This document shows, piece by piece, positions 11,286-22,963 of a stretch of DNA of 64,000 nt. Position numbers and translations under genes: made by a program. A model generated the notes under the pieces. The model did not search any database. It was not told where the DNA came from and saw only the letters and a list, made by a program, of their open reading frames with translations. Every line of letters begins with the position of its first letter. Positions within the stretch are counted from its first letter, which is position 1. Source of the DNA: Auanema rhodensis (taxonomy: Eukaryota; Nematoda; Chromadorea; Rhabditida; Rhabditidae); the NCBI GenBank assembly GCA_964057225.1, contig OZ059896.1, positions 13,252,501 to 13,316,500 of the forward strand, given 5' to 3'.

Positions 11286-11780
11286 CAATACTGCCCATTT
11301 GTTATTTGTTATATTCTAGTTTTAATTGTAAATTTTTCAAAATACGGGTGTTCTTCTTTAATAAAGAAGTTTTTATTTTAGCTCTGATCTCTTTTAAACT
11401 TCAATATTATTCAAATTGTTATTTGTTTTTATATAAAGGAGTTATTACTACTACAGTTCAAATTGCTTTAATTGTTTCAAGTTATATCTCCAAGAAATAG
11501 ATTTTTATTCAGCTGACACTTTAGGATATTTGTTATATAAAATGTCTATGTAAACGAAAAAAAGCATTTTATTGACTATCTCATCCCATTTAAATGTTGG
11601 AAGCGTCAAGGAAACACGGTCCATTAAGCCTGGAAGACCACAGTAGTTTGAGTAGAGATTTTAATTTTTCCTGAAGACATAGATAGAAACTTAGTGAGAA
11701 CCTTTCTTATTTTCTTACGGAAGAAATCTATGTAATATATGTCCATTAACACATCGGATATGCTTTCCCTCTGCGACAGC

Positions 11781-11788
11781 TATAAAAG
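11781..11788 (+). promoter_or_regulatory. Candidate TATA box of flp-17
   Basis: The sequence TATAAAAG sits about 210 bp before the flp-17 ATG in an otherwise weakly structured 711 bp intergenic region (11286-11996). It follows a locally GC-richer stretch, CTCTGCGACAGC. Neuropeptide genes often have TATA-type promoters. The distance implies a 5' leader of about 180 nt, which may include a short intron or a spliced-leader site. I see nothing else defined in the interval. Confidence 0.4.
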
Positions 11789-11996
11789 GAGCAACAAGAT
11801 TTATTTTATCACTTTCTCATATTTACTCTTTTTTGAATTTCATCTTAAATTACTGTTGCCAACTATTTTTCCACGTCGATTGAACACTACTTCAATACAT
11901 TTTATAATATTTTCATTTAACTATGACATATCTTGTGTATATAACTATTCAAAATCATAATTATATTAATTAAAAATAACTTGAAGGGCAACAACT

Positions 11997-12483
11997 ATGT
12001 TCACTATCATCTTACCTATTTGCCTCATTGGGCTTTCCTTGGCGAACACAAACGAAGATGTTTTATCCGACGAATTCTGCCGTCAGTTCCCTAGTTTACA
12101 TCTTTGTCGTCTTCATGACACTCTCCAGGTTTGTGTATATTCAGATGCTCAGAACTAAAAAGGGAATTAATAGGGTTCACTGGTTGAGCTACAATATTTA
12201 TTACAAGATACGGAAGCTCAAAGTAAGATTTTTTATAGATAAATTGTTACGATATTCATTGTAGTAGCTGCTACATCATCGTCACCTATTGAAAAAAGAA
12301 AATCAGCATTCGTTAGATTTGGAAAAAGATCGGCCAACGACGAAGAAATGGTAGTAATTTCTTGAATATTTAATATATAAGTATATATAGCAAATGGAAA
12401 AAAGAAAGTCAGCTTTTGTTCGTTTTGGTAGATCCACTGGAATGGAGAAAAGAAAGTCGCAGTACATCCGATTCGGCAAGTAA
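11997..12483 (+). CDS. flp-17: FMRFamide-like neuropeptide precursor, FLP-17 type
   Basis: Four exons (11997-12128, 12174-12222, 12265-12350, 12391-12483) sum to 360 nt and give 119 residues. The N-terminus MFTIILPICLIGLSLA is a signal peptide. Three amidated peptides follow, each after a KR site: KSAFVRFG before KR, KSAFVRFG before R, and KSQYIRFG before a terminal K. KSAFVRF-amide (twice) and KSQYIRF-amide are exactly the peptides known from C. elegans FLP-17. That peptide is released from the CO2-sensing BAG neurons and acts through the receptor EGL-6 to inhibit egg laying. The final Gly-Lys directly precedes the stop, so the last peptide needs only carboxypeptidase trimming before amidation. 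A convergent transporter gene ends 310 bp downstream. Confidence 0.95.
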
Positions 12484-12793
12484 TGTGGCCACAAGCGCTG
12501 GGTATGAATAAAATGACAGCATTTGAGAGCAGAAAATTCGAATCATCTTTTGTCTTAAACTTCTGAGTACAGTTTATAAATCATTTCGTTAACTTGAATT
12601 TTGAATAATTGAAGGCTATTAGCTTATTCCAAAAACGGAAATGCAATACGGAAATGATGCTTTCATACCTTTCCAGATTTCCGATGTATATCTAAGATTA
12701 ACATTGATAATATAATCAATGACATAATTGATAAATTTATCTTATATTTCGTAATATTTAATAGTTCCAATAAAATGGTGAACAACTTCATTG
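12484..12793. other. Convergent 3' intergenic region
   Basis: About 310 bp lie between the flp-17 stop and the stop of the minus-strand transporter. Contents are AT-rich, with AATAAA-like strings near 12505 (plus strand) and 12769. I see no gene or repeat. Confidence 0.4.
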
Positions 12794-14606
12794 CTATAAT
12801 GTCTCAGTTGAATTAACCTGTGTGTATTCTGTGTTGAAGGGAGAATATAACTGATTTTTTGATCGTTTTTTACTTAATACCAGAGCCAGAACAACACTCA
12901 ACGTTGTACAAATAGCGATTAAGCTGAAATATACAAATTATTTATCGTCGTCAGTTTCATTATATTGAACTCAGCAATAAGTTTTTTACATACCTCGACA
13001 TCAGAAAAACAAGGTTGTATTCTCCTGCATTTTGTGAAAACAATGTTGTGATAGCAATACATGATAAAAAACATGCTGGAAATCTTGCGATCGTTAAAAT
13101 AGCAGATCTATGAAGACATGGCAACAAATTCATCTAAAATACCATTTTAATTCTTAATAAGGCTTTCACTGGGTTACTTGCAAAGATTCCATGGTAGGAG
13201 TATATACACCTATTGAAAATTGAAATACAAGAAATGCTATGAAAATTCGAGAGAAATTAATTGATGCCCAATCATTCGACAGGATTGGCAACTCGTTAAA
13301 ACTATAATAATAAAATTCGCTTCCTTATTAAATATATGTTACCTGTATAATAAAGCTATTAATGCTAGTGCAGTAGAAACACAAATTATTTTAATATTAG
13401 TAACTTGCTTACTAAAACGCGAAGAATACAAAGTTGAACCGGAAAGATAAGAAGCAAGTAAAGCGCTGTAGATGATTCCAAGACTAAAAATATAGTGACT
13501 TTGATATTCATTTAGATATCGATACCTAAACTCTCTTCCTTCTAAACTATTTAAACGAATAAATAGAGGAGCCCAAACAAAATTGAAAATCAAGATAGCA
13601 GATTCCATGAAACTTGATATGATGCATAATACTAGTATGCTTGGGGAAGTTCTCAAGATCTAAGCTAATGATATAGAAAGAGTTAAGTGAAAAAAAACAA
13701 GTACATTCAAAGCTCTACTAATAATTGATGTAAACGGGAGAGGTGCATCAACCGACTTGTTCTCAGGCCATTTAAGTCCGATAAACACCCCCGCCAATAT
13801 GAATCCAATTGTTGAAAAGAAAAATGACATAGCAGGTAATCTCGATATTTGAATAACAATCTGAAAACTTTTCTTTGAATGATTTTGAGAATGAAAAATA
13901 CTTCAGAGAAGACTCCACTGAAAACGGCTGCAAACGCAGAGCCTAAGGAAACAAGTATAAAAGAAATGAACATCCATTCAGAGGGGAAATCGTATTTTAT
14001 AAAATGTTCATGATTATGCCTAAAATGTGATCTATATCGAGCTGACTTCGTATAGAATATACCAGCTTACAAGAGCGCTAGACACTATTGCGGAGAAGCT
14101 GCCGTCAAAAAGTCTTCCCAATAATAAAATCGTATAATTATCAAAATACTTTAAAGTACATCCAATGGATCCAAGTATAAGTGATATCATACATAAAGCT
14201 TTTCTTCCTAAAGTGAAATATAGAGAAAGCTAAAATGCTTTCGCACCATAGTTGACAGATAAATGCAAGCTTAAAAGCTTGCAGATAATATTAAGAACAA
14301 TTCCAGAAACATATAGAATACTAATTTGTTGTTTTGAATAGTGATAGCTGTTAAAAAGGTAATATAAATAAGGAGCCTGAAAGAAAATCTGATGAAAACA
14401 GAAATGTAACAAGACATTACTTGTAAGCTTTCGGCGAAAACAATAATTAAATGAGGAAATAGATATATTTTCTGTAATAACCAAAAATGAGTATTATTCT
14501 TATCAAGGTATCTAGAAGAATTCTTCTGTTGTTTGATAATTAAATAACCACAAGTAAGTGATAATCCAGTTGAAAATATCCATGCTATACTATATACTGA
14601 TATCAT
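12794..14606 (-). CDS. MFSD5-like major facilitator (molybdate-anion transporter family)
   Basis: The start chosen is the ATG at 14606 (MISVYSIAWIFSTGLSLTCG), because the reading frame further upstream opens only with GTG. The first membrane helix is followed by a family-specific region: QAPYLYYLFNSYHYSKQQ then ISILYVSGIVLN, closely like the QAPYLYKLY...GQIAILYVCG of human MFSD5. Later parts also align, such as LLGRLFDGSFSAIVSSAL, SEWMFISFILVSLGSAFAA, ILVLCIISSFMESAILIF and AFLVFQFSIGVYTPTMESL. About 12 hydrophobic segments can be read, ending at 12794 with NSTETL. MFSD5 is a multi-pass membrane protein linked to molybdate uptake. The substrate in nematodes is not known to me. The gene follows the sorting nexin on the same strand by 350 bp, and exon edges are approximate. 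Confidence 0.8.
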
Positions 14607-14956
14607 TATAACCAACGGAAGATCCGACCCCACGAAATAGCAATTATGTGGCTTTTCTCAAATAAACGTTTTAATTTTTGTTATTCTTTGAACATCTCAA
14701 AAAAAAAAGAGTGATATATTAATATATTGAAAAGCTAAAAACAATCAATATGGCATATCCTATAGTGTAATATTGATATGAAAACTATCATAAATATCAA
14801 TCTTTATAATTAAAAATTTTTAACATTATAACATTTTCAAAAGTTTTTCTTACTTTACATAAGTTTAATTCAATAGTTAACATAATCTTATGGAAATATT
14901 AATTTAAGTTAATTTCTTCGTATATACATGGAATAGCAAACAATTTTACATTTCCT
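14607..14956. other. Spacer between sorting nexin and MFSD5-like gene
   Basis: The 350 bp are strongly AT-rich, with poly(A/T) runs (14699-14710) and no coding potential that I can see. Both flanking genes are on the minus strand, so this holds the sorting nexin 3' end and any promoter or trans-splice site of the transporter. Confidence 0.35.
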
Positions 14957-17900
14957 TTAAGTACGACGAGACCTGGGACTTTTACTGTGAAGTTGAGAAA
15001 AGATTTTCTCAAATCTATTCTCTGGGAAAATTACGACTAGTAATCTTTCTAGTAAGACATATAGGAGTCTCCGATTCAGATGCTTATTCTGCAAGGCTTC
15101 AGATATAGTACTGATACCCTAAATACGGCAATATATATACATATATTATAATTTATGAGTAACGTACCTGGTAAGTTGTATCAGCTCCTAGAACTAGTCT
15201 CAGCTCATCGGGCAAAGAAGACAACATAAGACTTTTGGCCAAAACTTTAGAACGAAAACCGAAGTCAGCGCATCTGTGAGAGTTTGACGACGCTGGCTGA
15301 CCATCAGGCCACAACGATTCCCTAAAATATAGAGTAGAGTAAAGATTAAAATAATGAAAAACCAACCTTAAGGCAGCTATATACAAAGTTACTTGTTGCT
15401 CGCTGGTTAGCCAATTTACCATATCAACAATTTTTTTGTTCAGCGACGTGCCGAATGGTGTAACTATTTGTCGTAACATTGTTATCTGAACTGAACAACT
15501 TCAAACAATATTTTAAAAATTATCTCACCATTTGTCTTCTGAACCACGCATTCCTAGCACGGACTCCGAATACTTCATCTACGAATAAAATTAAAACTCT
15601 CAAAGGAATGTTCTCAGAATCATCATGTTCAGGAATTGCAGCAGCAACACGATCTGGGGCAATAATAGGAGATTTTGTAATTACATTCAGAGGGTTCTGA
15701 AAACATGAGAATCAATGCATACATATTCAAATGAAAACTAGCAATTATGCTCCTGGTTGCATTATTGATTCCTGAACCTATCTTAGAAACTCCATCCATC
15801 ATCTGAAACATAAAAAAATTTAAAAGAAAAAAGAAAAATAACAACTTGTTCAGGAACAGATAGTACAGTACTCCCCATAGCTTTAACACCCATTTTGATA
15901 GGATCAAACATAACAGACATTACCTATAAAACAATATATAACAAATAAGGAGCAATATGTTGAACTTTGCGCGATAATGGTTCTCGAGTTCCTGTGTATT
16001 CTTTTTGGCTTAAAAAGTCAAAAACAATCTTATTAAGTTCAGGATGACATTGAATAAGCGATGGTTGCAGAATACTTTCAAGAAATTGGTTCAATGCCTA
16101 TAAAGAAAACGGAAACTTTGAAGATAAGCAGTACAACAAACCTTAGTTCTTTTTTCAAGAAAATGCGGATCAAGATTATTGAAGGTTTTCTTTCCCGGGA
16201 AAGAAAGAGAGCAAAGTTTGGGATACTATAATATGTGCATAGAACTTGAAAGAGTTAATAAGTTTACCTTTTGAACAATGAAACTGTGAAGCACGTGAAA
16301 ATCACTATAGCGTCTCAACACATTCCAAGAACTTATTTTCTTACCGTTCAAATGTTTGCTTACTCGAACATTATATAAAGCAAATGACTGTTTACCCTGA
16401 AAACAGATATTTTAATCACGTAATATATGTTAGATAACTTGTTGACCAATCCCTAAAGTTTCAACAGTAGCTGTAGTGACAGGGTCGTCAGTATTCGGAA
16501 AAGACGATTTCACATCCTGAAAGTGAACACATTTATAAGTTAACTTTGAAAACTACGTGCTTTAATAGGACTTTTAAGTGAATCTTCTGCTGAATTCTTT
16601 GAGGAATCAGACACGGGGGTCAAAGGTCGATCATCATCGGATATAATACCAAGCTCGAGAAGTAATTTAACATAAAGTGGGCTTCTCTTGAAAGCTGGAT
16701 AGAAATGTTCATCGGTACGTAGAGCTTCTACAATCTGTAATTTACAATTATAATTATTAGTAGTTGAGTGCGTAGTACTTTTTCTTGAACATTTTCGAAC
16801 CAACAATCCATTATTTCATCATTTCGGAGCCGAGACAGAAACTTGGCAATTACTGAATCTTCCAGAGGAACTCTTGTCACAGCCTAAAATTCTCACAATC
16901 AACATACAATAAATTTTACAAACTTCTTGAGATAAATACTGTTGATACATAAATTGCGCAGCTTCTTTAATTGTTTCATAAACATCTTCATCAGCCGACT
17001 CTCCATTCGCGAGAGACCGTAATTGATGCTCAACAGATACTTTAAATCCCTATAAAAATTTAAATAGCTTTAAATTTTTAAAGAAGTCTAACCTCAATGG
17101 CTAAGTAGCAGTCTATATAATTTTGTCCTCCGACAGATTGTAAGAAGTCAATAAAAAAAGATATCGCAACACTGTTGGTAAGTACTACATGTATAGGAAG
17201 CTGAACTAATTTATTTTCATTAGTAGTATCCAAAGTGTGAAGCTATAAGAAAATAATCATAAACAATTCCAATCATGAAGACTTACAACGTCTACTCCAG
17301 GTTCCACAGTATGGTTAGCAATTAAAGCCATTTTACGCTTTATTATGAACTCGATGTGATCTAGACTGCCCAATTGTTGCTTGACAAAAATACCTAAAAT
17401 GCAATAGAATTGATTGTGGAAAATTTTTTTAACCTTGTTCTCCTCCAGAATCTTTCCCCCGTAATACAGTTTTCTCATATGACACTGATTTATAAACAGC
17501 TTCTAGTTCTTCGATTGAGTCGCTGTTCTCAAGGCATTGCACAAAATCTTCTGGTCTAGGAGAGACTTCACTGAACTATAGAAGAGAGATCGATATAAAC
17601 TAAATAAAATAACTTACTAGCCATATAATTAATTGAGTCATTTCAGTGGGATCAGAAAATTTATCCAATAGAGGAACAATAATTTGCCGTACTAAATAGA
17701 ATCGAAAATCTTTAATTGTACAGTATAATTTACCTATAACTTCACGCAATAAAAAACGTAGTGGTCGACATCGGAAATCTTCTGGTGGCATAATTAAATA
17801 AAGTATTATATCTACAAGATCGTGCAAATAAGCTGAATAAATCATTGTTTGAAAACGGTGAAAAAGGATGAAGTACCATTTTCGTAATGGGGTGTTGTAG

Positions 17901-18772
17901 AAAGTAAATCTCTGCATAAATTTTTTTCCATCTCTAATTCAAAATCGAAAAATATGCTTAGTAGATCACCCTGTGTTGAATTAGATTCATCTTAAATCAA
18001 ATATATTCATATAAATGCTTAGAAAAACGAAATACTATTTTTAATATTTTCTGATTTTTCTTTAGCCATGCGGTAAAGCCGAAGATGGGAAGCAAAGTCA
18101 TCAACAACATGTCTTGTGAAAAATTGTATCCAATCAACTCTTCTCACACTATAACAAGATGTATGATTTACATAAGACAAAATGAAACCTTTGTGATAAT
18201 GCCGAAATCGAACGTCGAGTAGTTCTTTTAATACTTTCCTTAAAAAGCTCATCAGTAGATAACGAACGGTACCAAGAATCAATATAGTCCCGTAAAACCA
18301 AATTCAATATCTGCAAACCCTTGATACTGATCTTATTTTTGATTTTTAAAATATTTGCCTGCTCTAACTCAGAGTCCATAGCGGGTGAACCGGTCATTGA
18401 GTGAATCTGTTCATAGCTAGACCTGTCGTTAAATCTTTGTTTATTCCGTAAAAGAGAATCTATACCATTAGGATAATGATGATCTTAACAATATGCATGC
18501 CAAATATAAATTGTACTGTTATAATTAATATTTTCCAAACCTGTTAGAGAAGCAAAATCATTTTTAAGTTCTGATGTACGTCGTTGGCAATGCAAGAATA
18601 TGACATAAGTCAACCTATAGCAGATTCATTCATACTATATTGTAATAAGAACATACCCCAAAATGAAGGAAATCAAACTTAGGACCACTACAAGTAATCC
18701 AGAAACTCCAAAAGTTGCCGAAAATAGAATTAAACCTGACCCGATTAAGTATTTTGCAGAGTTGGCTATCAT
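14957..18772 (-). CDS. Sorting nexin with PXA, RGS, PX and nexin-C domains (SNX13/SNX25 type)
   Basis: The start MIANSAKYLIGSGLILFSA at 18772 leads into one or two N-terminal hydrophobic helices (to about 18640). Domains follow in order. The PXA domain is at about 17600-18360 (ILNLVLRDYIDSWYRSLSTD, DLVDIILYLIMPPEDFRCRP). An RGS-like domain is at about 16750-17250 (AISFFIDFLQSVGGQNYIDC to CWFENVQEKV). The PX domain is at about 16020-16460, with the phosphoinositide-binding core LRRYSDFHVLHSF and a later FPGKKTFNNLD. The C-terminal nexin domain is at 14957-15560 (MVNWLTSEQQVTLYIAALRE, LWPDGQPAS). It ends SPRSRRT at 14957. This architecture belongs to SNX13, SNX14 and SNX25, which sit on the endoplasmic reticulum and contact endosomes, lysosomes or lipid droplets. 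Which subfamily it belongs to I cannot settle by eye. It shares a 411 bp promoter interval with the SmD3 gene. Confidence 0.85.
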
Positions 18773-19183
18773 TTTAATTTTCAACTCATATTCACGTTAA
18801 GAGATACGCAGTAAGCAACTTTTAGATATCGAATCCACTATTCTTCAATAAAAATATTGACATATGGACGGTTAATATCAGTGAAAAATGTTACAAATTT
18901 ATCATATGTATAATAATGAAAACATTAACGCGCTCCGTTGAGAATATCTGCTCGCGTGTAAATCAAACCTTGTAATTCAGGGAATATTTATAACGCGGGC
19001 CAGCTATTCGAAATATATCTACGCCATTTCAAAAAGGGATTTTTTCTGCTTTGTTTCAGAAAATAAGTAAATTTTTTATTAAAATTTCGCATACTTGTTT
19101 GTAATAATTAGAACACTCTTCTAGCTATTGTTTTCCTTATTAGTATTTATTTGAAACATTATTGTTTCATGTATATTGTTTAG
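18773..19183. promoter_or_regulatory. Bidirectional promoter region, sorting nexin / SmD3
   Basis: The two genes diverge from these 411 bp. The interval has a small GC-richer segment around 18930-19015 (ACGCGCTCCGTTGAG; TATAACGCGGGCCAGC) in AT-rich flanks. I see no classical TATA box. The SmD3 ATG is preceded directly by ATTGTTTAG, a likely splice or trans-splice acceptor. Confidence 0.4.
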
Positions 19184-19763
19184 ATGACTTCTGTTGGTGT
19201 GCCAATTAAAATTTTGCACGAAGCCGAAGGCCATATTGTTACTTTAGAAACAGTAACAGGTAAAATAATTATATATTTTTTTGACTGTTTTCATTTTTCA
19301 AGGCGAAATCTACAGAGGAAAATTGAATGAAGCTGAAGACAACATGAATTGCCAAATGACTGAAGTTGTTGTTACCTTCCGTGATGGACGTACTCATCAG
19401 TTAGATAATGTATTCATTAGAGGGAACAAGGTTTATATATCTATTATTTTTGATATTCAAAGTGAAATTTTACAGATCAAGTTTATGATTCTTCCCGATA
19501 TGTTGAAAAATGCTCCAATGTTTAAGAATATTGGAAGAGCTCAGAAGGTAATTATTGCAGCCTCAGCTGTTATTAGAGTTTTATTTTAGGGAGCTATTGG
19601 AATGGGTCTTGGAGGTGATACTAGAGGTCGTCCTGCTAGGGGAACTGCTTTCAGGAGGTAAAATTTCGGTTCAACACGAAAACAAAGCTTTTATTGCAGA
19701 GGTGCTCAGACGAGAGGTGCTCCACGTGGGATGACTAGGCCGGGAGTTCCCTTCCGTGGTTAA
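19184..19763 (+). CDS. snr-1: Small nuclear ribonucleoprotein SmD3
   Basis: SmD3 is one of the seven Sm ring proteins around the U1, U2, U4 and U5 snRNAs. The joined exons read [20 protein letters not shown], then [20 protein letters not shown]. The Sm1 and Sm2 motifs are complete, including VVVTFRDGR and [19 protein letters not shown], and FKNIGRAQK follows. The C-terminal tail is Arg-Gly rich ([32 protein letters not shown]), a substrate for symmetric arginine dimethylation and SMN binding. Length is about 136 residues, close to other SmD3 proteins. Introns are at about 19261-19302, 19430-19474, 19548-19588 and 19657-19698. The symbol follows C. elegans usage. Confidence 0.96.
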
Positions 19764-19860
19764 TATGACGACTAATGATATTTATAACTTTCTTTTGATT
19801 CTTGTTTTCTGAAATCTGCGATCTCTTCGCTTCCAATTATGTTGTTAATTTTGTTTCTTA

Positions 19861-19866
19861 AATAAA
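19861..19866 (+). terminator. Poly(A) signal of SmD3
   Basis: A canonical AATAAA lies 98 bp after the SmD3 stop and is followed by a T-rich stretch (CTGTTTTGTTC) typical of a downstream cleavage element. Confidence 0.6.
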
Positions 19867-21980
19867 TTCTGACTTTCTAAGCTGTTTTGTTCTTTATAAT
19901 GTAACGGGATGTTCTTCGATATAAATAATTAACAAATCCAAGCAAAGTGTAGAAACGCTTAAGGCCATAGTTATTTCGAGAAATTGTTGACTCATTTTCC
20001 TTTCATAAAACCTGAAGAATACATATGCTCTAGGGATGGTTTCGTTTCATCATATGGTGACTGTGGTTGCCTTGTTTCGTTCCTCTAATTAAGATAGCAT
20101 TGGCTTTTTATGAGTCTGTCTTCATAGTATTCTGGAATAAAAGACACATTAAAGAATGATCATTAGCAACAAGAGTCCAATTTTTCATTTTTCTTATATT
20201 TTCGGCATGGTTTCATGTCCAAGTCACATCGGCCACTTTAGATTTGGTACGTGGTTATTCTGTGGTTTCTATGATATATCTTTTATTATATTTTATGAGC
20301 TCCATTAGAGATAAAAAGGAAATACTTTTTGAAAATTCATATCTTTGAAGAGTAATATCTCAAAAATTGAATTAATAGTTTTCATTGAATTTCTTTTATT
20401 CTCGATAATATATCAATTATAATTACTCAAGAAATATATTATGTTGAAGTTCAAAAGGATATCCTAGTCGCTGAGCCATCGAAAATAAGGAACAGGTATG
20501 GATTATGGGCACGGCGGGAAGTTTCTGGCAGTAGGCAATTATGTCCCAACTTAAAGGCTTTATTACTAACTTGTGCGTGGAGAAAGCTCTTATTCTTGGT
20601 TTTTAAAAGCTTCAAACTTCGTTTTACTATATGTAGTTAATTTCATGCTGTAAGCCAATTGGTTATTAAACATTATTTCAATATTTTTGTATTTTCAAAT
20701 TCATAAATTCATAAATAAAATCTATAAATCCATTATGGGTGAACTGACACTGTCTCGAACTTTCATAATTTTTACTTGATATTGGAAACTATAAAATCAA
20801 TACTTTTTGATAATGTATATTGTAAAAATATCATTTGGGAGGAGAAGTTTTATTGAAATGTTTTATTGAGTTTTGCTAGAGAGCATTCCAGTTCATTAAT
20901 TTTCATCGTATATGCTTACTTATGCTTTTGTGCTAGTTCTTTAACAACATTACTCGAAACCCACTTAGCTATGTTTCGAAGACCCATAGACATTTTTAGT
21001 TTTTTGATGCGAAAAATAAAAAAAAATTCTTTCTATCTATAATTTGCATAAATATGTATATACTGTAATATAATTCTTAGTAAAAAATTTCAGTCTAAAA
21101 TAATTTTTCTTCTAATCTTCATATTCGTAAATTCAAAATCTATTTTCTGTTACGAATAAAACAATAGTTATTAAACTTTATCCAAACCCAAATTTCACAG
21201 TATATTTAATTAACTAAATCCTAATAAATATACATATAAGTTATTTTAATTTTTATTATAATAGTATTTATTTTCGTAAATTTATTTTTAAGAAATATAA
21301 TATAGTTGACTAAAATATATGTGTTGTTCTCTATTTTCTTCAAGTCTTTACTTCCGATTCCGTAGATGATGATGAGACTAGAGAGAAAAAAACTATAATT
21401 TGGTTTTGGACCTATGCATGTATATCGGAAATTTGATAAATGAGTCTTTCCATACAGCGAAATGTAGAGTAAAAGCTCAGTATATTGAGTATATATTTAA
21501 TAAAATATTTATATTTGTGTTTAAAGTCGAAATTCTTCATATTTTCCTATACAATATCTCATAGAATTTTGGAATATTTGGAAAAACAATAAAGGTTAGA
21601 ACTATTTTTTTCCTACGGTTAGTAAAAAACAAAAGCAGAGTGAGATAGAAATTTAATGTTTAATTATTGATCAAAAGATTCACCAAAATTGTGGATTGAG
21701 CTTTATAAAATGCTCCTGCAAATGCTTTGTATTCGTTTTATCCAAAGAATGAATCCCATTGATTTAATGTGGTCCTACCTTATGGTAATACGATATTAGT
21801 CTTTGCTTAAATGATTTCTGTTGGTTGCAATTAGTCCATAGAAAAGAAGTTATACGATGAATTAATTAAGAAAAAATAGGCAATTTTGTTCTCTTTCACC
21901 TTTTTTTTAAATTTTATAAACAGTTTTGAAGCTCTTTATCACACTGAACCATATTTAGTTTGTATCCGATGCTGCTTAGA

Positions 21981-22268
21981 CTCTCGAGTACGAGATTAAA
22001 GCTCAATCTCAACCATTCTTGGAATCTCCGGTTCGAGACTAAGAGTCAAGCTTAACTATTCTTGAAGACTTCGGTTCGACAACAAGGCAGTATCTCATCT
22101 ATTCTTGAAGCCTCCGGTTCGAAATGAAAGCTGAATCTTAACTATTCTTCTAGTCTCCGGTTCAAAATTAAAGCTGAAATTTAACTATTCGTCTAGTCTC
22201 ATGTTTGAAACTTAAACTCAAGCCTAACCGTTCCTTGACTCTCAGACTCGATACTAAGGCTCAAGCAT
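21981..22268. repeat. Degenerate minisatellite, 43-45 bp unit, six to seven copies
   Basis: Successive units begin with CTCCGGTTCGA or a variant and contain (A)ATTAAAGCTNAA, then CTTAACTATTC and TTCTAGT or TTGAAG. Clear starts are near 22026, 22070, 22110, 22153 and 22197, with decayed copies on both sides. The third to fifth copies are most alike. The GGTTCGA core resembles the T-loop/B-box of tRNA genes, but no cloverleaf can be drawn, so I treat the array as a simple tandem repeat. Confidence 0.75.
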
Positions 22269-22776
22269 ATTTATCCCCTGAGTCATTAGCTCAAAATAAC
22301 TGAATATTCAATAAAACATCGAATCTATTAATGTTTTATATATTTATTGTTGTTGAGGTACACTTTTCGTGTTTATATATAGTTTAAAGTTTAATTTCTA
22401 CAAGATAAAAGCCACCTCATCAATATTATTCTGCTTTTCTTTTATCCATATTGCATACTTAAGGAAACAAGAAATTGTTCGTTGGGTTCTTTTCTGAACC
22501 GGAGAAAGCCACGGGATACTAAAAGTATTTGAGAACGGATAAGAGTTTCTTAATCGTGCACTCCGGCATTTATCATTTATAACTTCAAGTCAAAAGCAAT
22601 ATATGATAGAGTAATTTCTTACTTCTTTTTCATATAAAAACCTCAATCAGAGTTATTTTAGTATAATTACTTCCGAGAGAAGTATTCCTGACTACAATTT
22701 TTCACCTATAAATTCTAAAATAGAATAACAGAGATAGCATTCATTACTTTGAGAATATAGTAATATAGTCTAGCCG

Positions 22777-22840
22777 TCTCTCTCTGTTTCTCTCTCCCTC
22801 TCTCTCCGTCTCTTCCTCTTTCTTTCTCTCTCTTCTTTTT
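22777..22840 (+). promoter_or_regulatory. Pyrimidine (TC) tract upstream of the K2P channel
   Basis: About 64 bases are almost pure C/T (CTCTCTCTGTTTCTCTCTCC and onward), ending 124 bp before the channel ATG. T/C-rich tracts just upstream of transcription starts are common in nematode promoters. A splicing polypyrimidine role in a 5' leader intron is the alternative. Confidence 0.4.
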
Positions 22841-22963
22841 CGTATATTTTTTACATTTTCCACATAAGCTTTCGATGTATATTTACATATATCGCCTATA
22901 TTCCTAACGACTAACCTATCTCTCTAAGTAAAACATTTCGGATCTTTCATTAAATTTTTCAAA

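Larger units (their letters stand above)
19867..22963. other. 3.1 kb intergenic region without a gene
   Basis: Between SmD3 and the potassium channel I see no supported coding exon. Most of the stretch is AT-rich with poly(A/T) runs. Exceptions are a slightly GC-richer patch at about 20460-20560, the minisatellite at 21981-22268 and the pyrimidine tract at 22777-22840. Because the channel lies downstream, the right half probably holds its promoter and enhancers. Confidence 0.5.

Noticed and set aside
14606-14640. Upstream extension of the MFSD5-like protein (MGSDLPLVIM)
   Set aside because: That start codon is GTG. The first in-frame ATG at 14606 gives a normal family N-terminus.
22020-22160. 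tRNA gene suggested by GGTTCGA sequences
   Set aside because: No acceptor stem, A box or cloverleaf can be drawn, and the sequence recurs as a tandem repeat.
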